Positions 8,758 through 17,265 of a stretch of 58,704 nt of DNA are shown piece by piece (position 1 is the first letter of the stretch; the number at the start of each line of letters is the position of its first letter). The position numbers and the translations under genes are program-made. The DNA comes from Candidatus Nitromaritima sp. SCGC AAA288-L16 (GTDB lineage: Bacteria > Nitrospinota > Nitrospinia > Nitrospinales > VA-1): NCBI GenBank assembly GCA_000372225.1, contig AQTY01000008.1:1-58704 (forward strand), in the 5' to 3' direction. The notes beneath the pieces are model-generated. The model saw nothing but the letters and a program-made list of their open reading frames with translations, was not told the origin of the DNA and did no database searches.

Positions 8758-9045
8758 TTATGAGTTGGACAGCAGCTTTTTCCAAAAGCTTCCTTTTTTT
8801 GATTTTGATATCTCAGATTCAGGGACTTGCTCCAATGTTTTTTGATATTTGTTTTGATCAATGAAAAGTTGAATGAGAATTTGACACGCACCACAATTTC
8901 CTCCAGCCTCACAAGCTGAGGTGACGTCTTCTACTTGACTAACATCATTTTTTGAAATATGCGATCGAATCGTACTTTCGGTGATCTGAAAGCAATTACA
9001 GATAATCTCATCCTCTTCAATTTCAGCGGATGGCGCGTTTTCCAT
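8758..9045 (-). CDS. bfd: BFD-like [2Fe-2S]-binding protein (bacterioferritin-associated ferredoxin type)
   Basis: 95 aa. The BFD-like fold is shown by CNCFQITESTI (C16, C18) and ACEAGGNCGACQ (C51, C54), giving the C-x-C...C-x2-C ligand set of bacterioferritin-associated ferredoxin; C45 is extra. In Bfd the cluster delivers electrons to bacterioferritin to release stored iron. The family Bfd is about 60-75 aa; here a 30-residue Lys- and Ser-rich tail is added. It lies upstream of the FTR1 permease (same strand, 297-bp gap) and has its own Fur-overlapped promoter, so it should be made under iron starvation. No bacterioferritin gene is in the window. A related NifU or nitrite-reductase-type [2Fe-2S] module is the main alternative. 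Confidence 0.82.
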   Translation of the reverse strand: MENAPSAEIEEDEIICNCFQITESTIRSHISKNDVSQVEDVTSACEAGGNCGACQILIQLFIDQNKYQKTLEQVPESEISKSKKGSFWKKLLSNS

Positions 9046-9090
9046 TTACTGGTCCAAAAAATGAGGGGTAAAATGTTTAAAGATTTTATT

Positions 9091-9109
9091 GATAATAATA
9101 CTCATTATC
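9091..9109 (-). promoter_or_regulatory. Fur box
   Basis: GATAATAATACTCATTATC matches the classical 19-bp Fur consensus GATAATGATAATCATTATC at 17 of 19 positions. It is centred about 55 bp upstream of the BFD-like start codon and covers the spacer and -10 element of that gene's promoter, the usual position for iron-dependent repression. Confidence 0.85.
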
Positions 9110-9123
9110 TTCTATATTGTCAA
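9095..9123 (-). promoter_or_regulatory. Sigma-70 promoter of the BFD-like gene
   Basis: On the minus strand TTGACA (9123-9118) is followed by exactly 17 nt and TATTAT (9100-9095): a perfect -35 and a 5-of-6 -10. The Fur box overlaps the -10 and most of the spacer. Confidence 0.8.
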
Positions 9124-9231
9124 TGAATATCAAAATCAATTTCTTTCAAATATCTAATTAATAAAGGAGTATTAGGTATTTACTGGCCTGTCTTAAGTAT
9201 TTTATGAGTAAAATTAGGTAATTAATTGGGA

Positions 9232-9271
9232 AAAATAGCAGTCCTGCCTTGGGTGGCACGAGCACTATTTT
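9232..9271. other. Small structured intergenic element
   Basis: Nested complementarity: AAAATAG (9232-9238) pairs with CTATTTT (9265-9271), and inside it TGCC (9245-9248) pairs with GGCA (9255-9258), with two unpaired hexanucleotides between. It is GC-richer than its AT-rich surroundings and lies about 70 bp downstream of the minus-strand gene at 9344. It may be a 3'-UTR structure or part of a small RNA; no clean T-tract terminator is seen. Confidence 0.3.
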
Positions 9272-9343
9272 AGTAGTTTTATTCCATTTGGATTGGAACT
9301 TAAATCAAACCAACGAAGAAGATATTTCAAAACTATAAAGATC

Positions 9344-10648
9344 CTAATCTGTCTTAGCCGATGCATTTTTTGGGATTTTATAGAGAGTATTTGTTTCCAC
9401 GGCAATTTTATCATGCAGATATAAGTAGAGCCAACGCTTACAGCCTTCTCCAGTTAGAGTAAATACGAAATCTTTAAAAAGGAGAGCGGGGTGTTTTTTT
9501 TGTATTACCTTAAATAACAATAAAGAATATTTAAAAATATACCCGAGTTTATATTTTCTAACCCAAGACAATACTTGGTTGTTCGTCAAAAAATCAGAAG
9601 CATCTCTAGTCATTAATGCGTGCGAAACCCTGAGATCGAGAATTTTGTTTACAAAAGGGTAGGTTTGAATGGTAGCAATTTGTTCTGACAAATGCAGTCC
9701 GCTTGCTAATAGTCCAGAAAGTTTTACTTCATAAATCGGCTTCTCTGAATTTGGATGATGCTCACGTGCAATACTATTTATAAGGTTGATGTATATTTCT
9801 TTCACTTTTATCCACTCAACGCTCCAGGTATGATAAAGGATTTCATTGCGCGAAGCCTCTGAGATCTTCTTGATTTTTTTTGGAAGGTTATTCTTTGATT
9901 GGTTTTCAGGTTCTGGTATTGCATCAAGGTCATCAAGAATCGATTCGATTTGTATTTCAGGGTTTTCCACATTATCGCTGTATACTTGAATAGCTAGTTC
10001 CCCTACAATAAGATACCATCTCACCAAAAATATTTTGAGTACGATATCTTGAAGTATATAAGTGGCCATTTTCATTGCCCAAAATGTCAAATCAAGACAA
10101 CGAATAATAAAGAAAAGCCACCTAAATAAAGGATAAAGTCCGTGATCATTTAGAAAAATAAAGATTTTCCATTGTTCCCATGATTTCTTTATTTCCCATG
10201 CGCGAGATAAAATAAGAATATGGCGTATGCGAAACTGGGTAATGGCGCGAATTCCTTTAAAAGTTGTTAGTGCAAAGAGGTGGTTTCTTAATTCCATAAA
10301 AGCATTCAATACACATCGAATCCGCGCCTCCTCCAGTGGTGTCTTAGAGTTGGGGTGGTAAGCGCACGCGATTTTTTTTATCAACTGGGATGTGTTGTTT
10401 GAGAAGTGGAGATCAGATTCATCGAGTACCCACTTTAAATTTAGACTCTGGCAATAATTTATGATGGTTATCAGGGCCTCCTTTTTTTTAAGGTCATCGG
10501 CACCTTGCATCGATTGTTTAAATTTGTATAGCCACTTGAAATTGAGATAGAGTAGTTTTATTACTCCAAAATATTTGATCAAGATAAGAATCAAGACGCC
10601 GAGGATGACCCCTAGAATGAAAAGTTCTAAAGCGCTATTGTCAAACAT
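9344..10648 (-). CDS. Membrane-anchored protein with internal duplication, unknown function
   Basis: 434 aa. An N-terminal transmembrane segment (about 7-33) is followed by largely cytosolic sequence with further hydrophobic stretches near 165-215. Two copies of a module are visible about 200 residues apart: LIKKIACAYHPNSKTPLEEA (89-108) and LINSIAREHHPNSEKPIYEV (289-308). Each is followed by a similar helical run ending in FRIRHIL or LRVSHAL (near 140 and 340) and then an aromatic hydrophobic stretch. A Pro/Glu/Asn-rich linker (about 225-262) separates the two copies. The HPNS-x2-P-x2-E signature is not one I recognise, and I assign no function. It stands alone, with about 300 bp of intergenic DNA on each side. 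Confidence 0.65.
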   Translation of the reverse strand: MFDNSALELFILGVILGVLILILIKYFGVIKLLYLNFKWLYKFKQSMQGADDLKKKEALITIINYCQSLNLKWVLDESDLHFSNNTSQLIKKIACAYHPNSKTPLEEARIRCVLNAFMELRNHLFALTTFKGIRAITQFRIRHILILSRAWEIKKSWEQWKIFIFLNDHGLYPLFRWLFFIIRCLDLTFWAMKMATYILQDIVLKIFLVRWYLIVGELAIQVYSDNVENPEIQIESILDDLDAIPEPENQSKNNLPKKIKKISEASRNEILYHTWSVEWIKVKEIYINLINSIAREHHPNSEKPIYEVKLSGLLASGLHLSEQIATIQTYPFVNKILDLRVSHALMTRDASDFLTNNQVLSWVRKYKLGYIFKYSLLLFKVIQKKHPALLFKDFVFTLTGEGCKRWLYLYLHDKIAVETNTLYKIPKNASAKTD

Positions 10649-10912
10649 TGAATGATTGCCTCACTTTTTTAAAAAACTCTAAGTCAAGTTATGAATTGAG
10701 AGACCTTAAACCGTGATCGGCATGCTGAAATTTATTGAGAAATAAAAGAATTACGTAAACAATACTCGAACGAAAGAAATATTGATTATATTTTCTTGGT
10801 TAAACTTGAGAGCGGCCAAATTTTTAAGATAATGCGACCTGTTTTTCTGGCAAGAATTTGTAAGGTGTGAGAGGATGTGTGGAAAACTGATAAAAACCCT
10901 AGTTTCACCATG

Positions 10913-10934
10913 AAAAATAATAGCGGGAGCTATT
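10913..10934 (-). terminator. Probable rho-independent terminator overlapping the stop codon
   Basis: On the minus strand AATAGC, loop TCCC, GCTATT, then A and five T. The stem begins inside the TAG stop codon of the gene at 10930. The stem is only 6 bp, so strength is uncertain. Confidence 0.5.
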
Positions 10935-11844
10935 TTTTAAGCACGCTGGACATACCTTCCATTGTAGATTCAGCGTCCTCTTTTTTTCTCCACACCCAGA
11001 CTTTAAGAGTTGACCCTAAATAATAAGCTTGGTCTAGAAGAGACTCCCCTTCAACGGCTCCCCAACTGCCATCTTCTCTTTCAGTTAGGTATGCGTATAT
11101 TGGGTTTTCCGCAGAGGTATAAAATAGTTCCATATTACCTTTGCTGATTTCTTTATTTTGCAAAAAATCGGTGCAAGCGTCGTCAATATCATGTTTTTCC
11201 TTAACTACCTGTAGAGCTTCCTCAAACGACTTTCCAGCGTCCACTTCTTTAGTGATGTTTTCTTCAATCGCTTTATTTCTTTTTGCAAAAGGATACTGTG
11301 AGCCCTCTACGTTTTTCCCTAAATGAAAATCTAGATCAGGGAAAAAAAGATGGGTCCAGTCATCAAAGTCAATCTCTAATTCTTTAGAAATTTTGAACTC
11401 TTCAGCTTTCTCTGGATTTTTCTGGATGATTGTATTGTAAAAAGCCGTAAAAATTTTTATGCAATCATAGACCAGTGCATGATAATAAGCATTCATCTTG
11501 TACCAATTATTAGATGAATTATGTCCGTTGATAAGTTTACGAAGCATAAAGATGATTGTATCGGGGCTTTTAAGAGGTTTGTAGGAGATAGGGAAATTAT
11601 TTTTTAGATAATCTTCCAGTTTTTCCTGCCTACCTTGAAGTTTAGTTATGCTATTTTGCAGTTCTGTTTTCGAATAATCGAGAGCATGATAGATAAGACG
11701 TTCGTGATCCAAGGCCCGTTGGTAGTCCATGTATTCCTTCAATTCCGAGTTTTTTCCTTCCTCAGGATGGTTTGGTTCTTTCATGCTGATATCTTTGGCA
11801 AAAGCTAACATTCGTTTACTCAAGTTTATGTTTGTATTGCTCAT
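10930..11844 (-). CDS. Soluble helical protein of unknown function
   Basis: About 304 aa from ATG at 11844; a TTG at 11871 would add nine residues but has no better ribosome site. No signal peptide or membrane segment. A charged, coiled-coil-prone stretch covers about residues 35-85, then a mixed region with WTHLFFPDLDFHLGK, and a C-terminal part ending in a Trp/Lys-rich LKVWVWRKKEDAES. I do not recognise the family. It has its own terminator and diverges from the radical SAM gene at 12105, sharing the 260-bp intergenic region. Confidence 0.55.
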   Translation of the reverse strand: MSNTNINLSKRMLAFAKDISMKEPNHPEEGKNSELKEYMDYQRALDHERLIYHALDYSKTELQNSITKLQGRQEKLEDYLKNNFPISYKPLKSPDTIIFMLRKLINGHNSSNNWYKMNAYYHALVYDCIKIFTAFYNTIIQKNPEKAEEFKISKELEIDFDDWTHLFFPDLDFHLGKNVEGSQYPFAKRNKAIEENITKEVDAGKSFEEALQVVKEKHDIDDACTDFLQNKEISKGNMELFYTSAENPIYAYLTEREDGSWGAVEGESLLDQAYYLGSTLKVWVWRKKEDAESTMEGMSSVLKK

Positions 11845-12104
11845 TCTGACTTGAATGGAGCCTAATTTCAACCTTATTTATGCGCGTAAATTTAACAAAT
11901 CTTACAAAATTTAGACTAGCTTTAGCATTAATTAACCTGTTGCGCGCGTAATGCTTTATTATTGTAAGGCAGTCCACCATGTTTATTCAGAGAATTAAGT
12001 TTTGTAGGTAGAAATAGCTCTTTATATTTTGTTTAATTATTTTGACTTGAGGTTGGATTCGGCTATTTTTTTCGATCAAAATATAGTATTTGAAAGAAAA
12101 TGTT

Positions 12105-13169
12105 ATGAACATTATTTTAAACAGTTATTGTAATTTAAAATGCAACTACTGCTTTGCCGATGAATATATGGAAGAGACAGTCAAAACCCCTGGAAAGTCT
12201 ATGGATTTTGATTTTTTTACGGCAGATGTTTTGCCGCGAGTCAAGACAGCGTCTCTAATAAATTTTATGGGTGGAGAGCCTACCCTTCATCCACGTTTCA
12301 ACGACATACTTTCCAGCGCTCTTGAGAATATGCAGCCCTTCAGCTTTCTCGGCATTTTTACTAATGGATTGATGCCAGATAAAGTACTCGACCTTCTTTT
12401 GAATACCGTTGGGAAGGAAGGCTCCATTCAAAAGCAAATTCAGTTCTCGGTTCTACTGAATTGGCAAACCATGGAAAATATCTCAGAGAAAAACCATGAG
12501 CGCTGTGGTGAGGTGGCAAAATTACTCCTTGGCAAAAACGGCTATGGTCTTATGTTTAGTCTTAACCTTTATTCTAAAGGTCAGGACCTGGCTACCCAGT
12601 GTTCGGAGATTAATGAAATTTATCAGGACTTAGGTTTGCCCAGAAATCAAAAATATAAAATCCGTGTAAGCCCAGCTTTCCCCATTGTTGGAGATCAGGA
12701 AAATATTACTTTACCGATACGGGATTACCCCAAAGTAGGGCGTATGATGATTGACTTGCTGAAGGAATATCCGCAACTATGCTTCCGGTTTGACTGTTCT
12801 TTCCCGCCTTGTTTTTTAGATGAGATTCAAGAAGATGAATATCCGCTGGTGGAGCGTATTTTTTATCATGGCAACCAGCCTGTCCCAAATATTCACGATT
12901 GGGAAACCTCAGATCTTTATTTTGGGTGCGCTGACGACAGCCCGATGGACATTGACCCGAAGGGAGACTGCTTCAATTGTTTCCCGTTCCATGATTTAAA
13001 ATTGGGCAATATAACAGACTTTAAACAGGTTAATGATCTTTCAATTAAAAAAATGCATACCAAATTTTTAAGTCATGCATTTAGTGCTGAGCCCAAAGAA
13101 CCCTGTAAGAGTTGCCCGCATTATATGGTGACATGTTCAAGCGGGTGTTTTGCCTACAATTTTGCCTGA
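12105..13169 (+). CDS. Radical SAM protein with SPASM-like C-terminal cysteines
   Basis: 354 aa from ATG at 12105 (a TTG at 12090 adds five residues). The 4Fe-4S/SAM motif is at the very N-terminus: CNLKCNYC (C9, C13, C16), then FMGGEPTLHP, the typical GGEP strand. Cysteines cluster at the C-terminus: GCADD, CFNC and CKSCPHYMVTCSSGC, resembling the auxiliary-cluster (SPASM/twitch) region of peptide-modifying and maturase radical SAM enzymes. No obvious small substrate peptide lies next to it; MsrA follows after 31 bp and could be co-transcribed. The substrate is unknown. Confidence 0.78.
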   Translation: MNIILNSYCNLKCNYCFADEYMEETVKTPGKSMDFDFFTADVLPRVKTASLINFMGGEPTLHPRFNDILSSALENMQPFSFLGIFTNGLMPDKVLDLLLNTVGKEGSIQKQIQFSVLLNWQTMENISEKNHERCGEVAKLLLGKNGYGLMFSLNLYSKGQDLATQCSEINEIYQDLGLPRNQKYKIRVSPAFPIVGDQENITLPIRDYPKVGRMMIDLLKEYPQLCFRFDCSFPPCFLDEIQEDEYPLVERIFYHGNQPVPNIHDWETSDLYFGCADDSPMDIDPKGDCFNCFPFHDLKLGNITDFKQVNDLSIKKMHTKFLSHAFSAEPKEPCKSCPHYMVTCSSGCFAYNFA

Positions 13170-13200
13170 TACAGTTCAAGAATCTATTTAACATGGAGAT

Positions 13201-13680
13201 ATGTCATCAATGCAAAAAGCAATTTTTGGTGCGGGCTGTTTTTGGGGTGTAGAACTTACTTTTAGTAAAGTAGAAGGAGTTGAGTCGACTGCTGTTGGTT
13301 ATTGTGGAGGCAGTGTGCCTGACCCAACTTATGAAATTGTGTGCACTGGTCAATCGGGTCATGCCGAGGTAGTTTTAGTCGAGTTCAACCCTGATAAGGT
13401 GTCCTTTCACAAATTGCTAGACACATTTTGGTCACTACATGACCCAACTACTCTCAATCGTCAGGGCCCGGATATAGGGACTCAATACCGGTCAGTAATA
13501 TTTTTTCAAGATGAAGGCCAGGCTGCCTTATCAAAGACATCAAAGGATAAACTTCAGGCATCTGGTAAATATAAAAATGATATTGTTACTGAGGTTGTTC
13601 CTGCAGAACACTTTTATCGAGCAGAAGAATATCATCAGAAATATCTGGAGGCTCGTGGGTTAGGGAACTGCCATAGTTGA
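13201..13680 (+). CDS. msrA: Peptide-methionine (S)-S-oxide reductase
   Basis: 159 aa, normal family length. The catalytic motif GAGCFWG is present (C13), as are GYCGGSVPDPTYEIVCTGQSGHAEVV and the AEHFYRAEEYHQKYL segment typical of MsrA. It reduces the S epimer of methionine sulfoxide in cytosolic proteins. An ATG nine bases later (MQKAIF) gives better spacing to GGAG at 13194 and may be the true start. It is 31 bp downstream of the radical SAM gene and converges with the methyltransferase gene. Confidence 0.95.
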   Translation: MSSMQKAIFGAGCFWGVELTFSKVEGVESTAVGYCGGSVPDPTYEIVCTGQSGHAEVVLVEFNPDKVSFHKLLDTFWSLHDPTTLNRQGPDIGTQYRSVIFFQDEGQAALSKTSKDKLQASGKYKNDIVTEVVPAEHFYRAEEYHQKYLEARGLGNCHS

Positions 13681-13704
13681 CAGTTTTAAGATAATCTAAA
13701 CTAT

Positions 13705-14493
13705 TTAAATAGCTTTGGGTTTCCACCCAGACATAGCACAACGTTGTGCTGTTAGAGGAACGAAACTTGGTAAGTCGTTTGAAATAGCTGTCATAAACTC
13801 ATCGGCTAAAGCTTGGTCTTCAAAGCATTCATAAGCATCATCAAGAAATCCTCCTCTTAATAGAGGGTGTTCTAGAAATTCCCGGCTTGGGCCCGATTGA
13901 ATCTCCAGAGGCCTTTCAGAAACTGCTACTTTTCCCATTCCTAATTCTTGAAGCCATTCTTTAGCTTGGTTTGCAGATGGTCTTTCTTCGATATATTCAG
14001 CAAGGGCTTTTCGCTCTTTAATCAGCCCTCTAAGCTTCATTTCGTCATCTATCCGCTTCCATAAAGAATCAAAAGTTCCAAGAGAAGGGAAAGTAAGAAC
14101 TATCTGCCCTCCCGGTTTAAGAAATTGCACGAGTTGCTTCAACGCTTCATACCTATTTGGGCGAAAAAACATAAAGGATAAGTTCCCGGTGATGCGATCA
14201 AATTGAGATAGAGTAGGTGGCAAATTTTTCATATCCCCCACTTCGAATTGTAGCCAAGGTAAATGCTTATTTAGAATCGATCTTGCCCTTAGTACCTGAC
14301 CGTGGTGAATATCTACGGCAAGAACTTTACCCTTTGGACCAACTTTTTCTGCTAAATTAAAAGCTGGTATTCCTCCACCCGAGGCAATGTCGAGTATTGT
14401 TGCTCCAGAAAAAATATCTAAATGCTCAAGCAAAACTTCTGCAAAGGGAGTAGACCAAGGGTCATTTTTCGGAAGTGGCCACGATAAACTCAT
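13705..14493 (-). CDS. Class I SAM-dependent methyltransferase
   Basis: 262 aa. The Rossmann motif I is ILDIASGGGIPAFNLA, motif II is VLAVDIHHGQ, and later FDRITGNLSFMFF and LKPGGQIVLTFPS fit motifs IV-VI of the UbiE/Methyltransf_11 type. The substrate is unknown. The start codon overlaps the stop of the pentapeptide gene (ATGA), so it is the last gene of the selO-SGNH-pentapeptide-methyltransferase operon. Confidence 0.85.
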   Translation of the reverse strand: MSLSWPLPKNDPWSTPFAEVLLEHLDIFSGATILDIASGGGIPAFNLAEKVGPKGKVLAVDIHHGQVLRARSILNKHLPWLQFEVGDMKNLPPTLSQFDRITGNLSFMFFRPNRYEALKQLVQFLKPGGQIVLTFPSLGTFDSLWKRIDDEMKLRGLIKERKALAEYIEERPSANQAKEWLQELGMGKVAVSERPLEIQSGPSREFLEHPLLRGGFLDDAYECFEDQALADEFMTAISNDLPSFVPLTAQRCAMSGWKPKAI

Positions 14494-14933
14494 GTTTTTT
14501 CTTTGTTTGAAATACAGTTAGGCAATAGAGTGTCTTCGTTAGTGTAGGCAAACTTAATTTGGTCTTTCGTAATATTAGTTTCTCTAAGATCAGCCCCATG
14601 AAGATATGCATTCTTTAAACTAGCATTGTCTAAAATAGCGCCTTTAAGATTTGCCCACATTAAGTCAGATTCTTCTAGATTACAGTTTTGAAATTGTACT
14701 TTGGCCAAACATGCGTCATGAAAGTTTGCACCGCGAAGATCAGAATTTTTAAAATTAGATTTATTTAGGTTGCTCCCTTGAAAATTTGCTTCTACAAGAA
14801 CAGAATTTTGAAAATTTCCTTCCTCTAGGTTTTCTTTACTTAGGTCAGCAAAAACACCTGAATTTCCTTTTGTTTTAAACCATTCTCGATGGCTCGATAG
14901 TATAATTGTGAGAAGTGGAATTAAACTTTGCAT
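14490..14933 (-). CDS. Small pentapeptide-repeat protein
   Basis: 147 aa. After an N-terminal hydrophobic start (about 1-14), residues 30-130 are tandem pentapeptides of the A(D/N)LXX type, for example NFQNS, NLNKS, DLRGA, NLEES and DLRET, predicting a right-handed quadrilateral beta-helix of about five coils. Its stop overlaps the methyltransferase start by 4 nt and its ATG overlaps the stop of the SGNH gene (TAATG), so the three genes are translationally coupled. Function is unknown; the fold is often a protein-interaction or DNA-mimic scaffold. Confidence 0.85.
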   Translation of the reverse strand: MQSLIPLLTIILSSHREWFKTKGNSGVFADLSKENLEEGNFQNSVLVEANFQGSNLNKSNFKNSDLRGANFHDACLAKVQFQNCNLEESDLMWANLKGAILDNASLKNAYLHGADLRETNITKDQIKFAYTNEDTLLPNCISNKEKT

Positions 14934-15631
14934 TAAGATTTTTTTAAGTCTTTTGACTTTAGTTCAAGATTATCTATTAAATGAGGAAATATTAAGTCGA
15001 CCCACTTTGAATATTGTAGTGCAGAAGGATGTACCCCGTCATCTGAAAACATTCCGACTTGAGAACAAAGGTTTTGAGACAGTGGATAGATGTCGACTAT
15101 AACTAGATCTCTTAGTGCGGCTTCAGTTTTTAAAATTTTATTTAATCGAGTAATTCCATTAGTAGCACTTTTACCATAGCCCCAATTTTTTTTTTGAGGC
15201 GAACAAGAAAAGTCGGGTATTGTAATTAATAAAAGTTTTTTTGGTGGAAGGTTACTTTGTATTTCATCGATTAAACTTTTAATTCTTTTTTTAAATTTAC
15301 TGCTGCTAATTCCTTCTCTGATCCAGTCATTTACTCCAATGAGTAATGTTACAAATTCCGGTTCTAAATTTTTTAATAGCGGCATTACTTCATTTAGAGT
15401 TTGTTGCGAAGTTGCTCCTTTCATTCCAAGGATTTCTATAAGGTTAATTTCTATTCCAGCTGATTTTAATTTTTGAGTTAGCTGGGATGGCCAGGAGTCT
15501 TTTTCTTCTATCCCCGTAGCTACAGTATACGAGTCTCCAATGGCAACGTATCTTATTGGATTAGCATCGACTGATTGAGCTGCGAAAGCTAGATATGTTA
15601 GAAAGACCGGTAAGGTTATCCGGCGCAACAT
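14933..15631 (-). CDS. Exported SGNH/GDSL-family hydrolase
   Basis: 232 aa from ATG at 15631, chosen because it begins directly with a signal peptide (LRRITLPVFLTYLAFAAQSVDA). An ATG at 15691 adds 20 residues and overlaps selO. The SGNH blocks are present: block I AIGDSYT (nucleophile Ser), block III LLIGVNDW (Asn) and block V DDGVHPSALQY (Asp-His). This resembles lysophospholipase L1/TesA-type periplasmic esterases. Its stop codon overlaps the pentapeptide start codon. Confidence 0.88.
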   Translation of the reverse strand: MLRRITLPVFLTYLAFAAQSVDANPIRYVAIGDSYTVATGIEEKDSWPSQLTQKLKSAGIEINLIEILGMKGATSQQTLNEVMPLLKNLEPEFVTLLIGVNDWIREGISSSKFKKRIKSLIDEIQSNLPPKKLLLITIPDFSCSPQKKNWGYGKSATNGITRLNKILKTEAALRDLVIVDIYPLSQNLCSQVGMFSDDGVHPSALQYSKWVDLIFPHLIDNLELKSKDLKKS

Positions 15632-15678
15632 AGTGAGTCTTCTATTTTGAGATTTAAGAAAATACTTACAAAAAAAAT

Positions 15679-17163
15679 TTATGCTGAGCAACTAAGCTGT
15701 ATCTCAATAGATGATGGTGGAGTTTCAGCGGCGTAGTATTCAGGCTCTATTCCGTACTGCGAGAATAGCTCAGGCCGATCTTTGTATGGATCCTCAAGAA
15801 GAATCCGGAGTCTTTCTACCTCAGAAAAGTCTGATTCTTTCAATGCCTTGTCGGTTGCGTCCTGTAACAAATAATTTCTCAAAATAAACTTTGGGTTGAT
15901 CAAGTTCATTTCCCCCTTTCTAGTATTAAGGTTAGGATCCTCGCGTTCAATCAATCGAACAAACATTGATATCCAACTATCAAGAGCCTGGGGGTCTTTG
16001 AATTTCTGTTTTAACCTTTTTGGAAAATTACTTGGCAGATCAGAAAGATGTCGAAAGAATATGCTGTAATCTATTGAATTATTATAAAGTAGCTGAAATA
16101 GCTTATTAACCAATTCCTTAAACTCAGAATCAAGAATTTCAAGCCCCAGTTTCTGTCCCATAAGTTTCCGATAATAGTCATTATAGATTGGTTGGTAGTT
16201 AGCTAATTCTTCTGCAATCAACTGTGGATCTACTAGGTGCCCGAGAGTCTCTGAAAACTTAGATAAATTCCAGTAGCCAATTTCAGGTTGCTTCCCATAA
16301 GCATAACGTCCATTTGGATCAGAATGATTTGGAGTGAAATTGGGATTGAAGTGATCCATGAACCCAAAAGGCCCATAGTCAAACGTTGTCCCCGTAATTG
16401 TCATATTGTCTGTATTCATCACTCCGTGGATGAAACCATTGGCCTGCCATAGTGCAATTAATTTTGCAGTTCGTTTAACAACATGGCGCAGAAGAAGTTG
16501 GTATTTGTTGGCATCATTCTGAATTGATGGGTAATGACGTTCGATGATGTAATTAAGAAGTGTGGTAACTTTTTCGGGTTTGTTGGTAAAGTGTAATAAC
16601 TGAAAGCTTCCAAACCTGACATGTGAATCGCTCAATCTCACTAGTATAGCTCCTGGTTCAGGTATTTCTCGATGAACTAACTCACCTGTCCCTATTACGG
16701 CAAGAGACCTTGTGGTTGGAATACCTAGCCCATGGACTGCTTCACCGCCAAGATATTCTCTTATAGAAGCTCGAAGAGTGGCACGCCCGTCAAATCCTCG
16801 AGAGAAACGAGTAGGTCCACATCCCTTCAAATGTATATCCAGAGTATTATTATTTTGATCTTGCACTTCACCCAACAATAATCCTCTTCCGTCGCCAAGT
16901 CTTGGATTGTATGATCCAAATTGATGACCCGAGTAGGCCATAGCCAATGGTTTTGAATTTGGTAAAAGACGGTTCCCAGAAAAGTATTCGATGAATTCAT
17001 TTTTTTTAATCTCAGAAAGCTCCAACCCAATCAGTTTTATCGCAGTAGGATTAGAATCAATAAGATAAGGATGAGATACTGGGTCTGGTGATTTTTCTTG
17101 AAGAAAATCAGCCCCTAACTTGGCGAAAGTATTCGATAGTTTTAGGTTTTCTAATTTTTTCAT
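15679..17163 (-). CDS. selO: SelO/YdiU family protein adenylyltransferase (AMPylase)
   Basis: About 494 aa from ATG at 17163 (ATG at 17184 adds seven residues). Typical SelO sequence: AMAYSGHQFG, PRLGDGRGLLLGE, LDIHLKGCGPTRFSRGFDGRATLRASIREYL, GIPTTRSLAVI, and the pseudokinase metal and catalytic region GVMNTDNMTITGTTFDYGPFGFMD. It transfers AMP to Ser/Thr/Tyr of redox-related proteins. The C-terminus ends QLSCSA, keeping a near-terminal cysteine at the place where eukaryotic SelO carries selenocysteine. It is the first gene of the overlapping set running to 13705. Confidence 0.95.
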   Translation of the reverse strand: MKKLENLKLSNTFAKLGADFLQEKSPDPVSHPYLIDSNPTAIKLIGLELSEIKKNEFIEYFSGNRLLPNSKPLAMAYSGHQFGSYNPRLGDGRGLLLGEVQDQNNNTLDIHLKGCGPTRFSRGFDGRATLRASIREYLGGEAVHGLGIPTTRSLAVIGTGELVHREIPEPGAILVRLSDSHVRFGSFQLLHFTNKPEKVTTLLNYIIERHYPSIQNDANKYQLLLRHVVKRTAKLIALWQANGFIHGVMNTDNMTITGTTFDYGPFGFMDHFNPNFTPNHSDPNGRYAYGKQPEIGYWNLSKFSETLGHLVDPQLIAEELANYQPIYNDYYRKLMGQKLGLEILDSEFKELVNKLFQLLYNNSIDYSIFFRHLSDLPSNFPKRLKQKFKDPQALDSWISMFVRLIEREDPNLNTRKGEMNLINPKFILRNYLLQDATDKALKESDFSEVERLRILLEDPYKDRPELFSQYGIEPEYYAAETPPSSIEIQLSCSA

Positions 17164-17265
17164 AAAGTAAAGCTTACAATACAATTATATTTCGTTCGAA
17201 TGATAATTTTAAGATGGTTTGGTTGGTGGAAAGTTTCTTGAGTGTCTCTATGACATAGCTATTGA

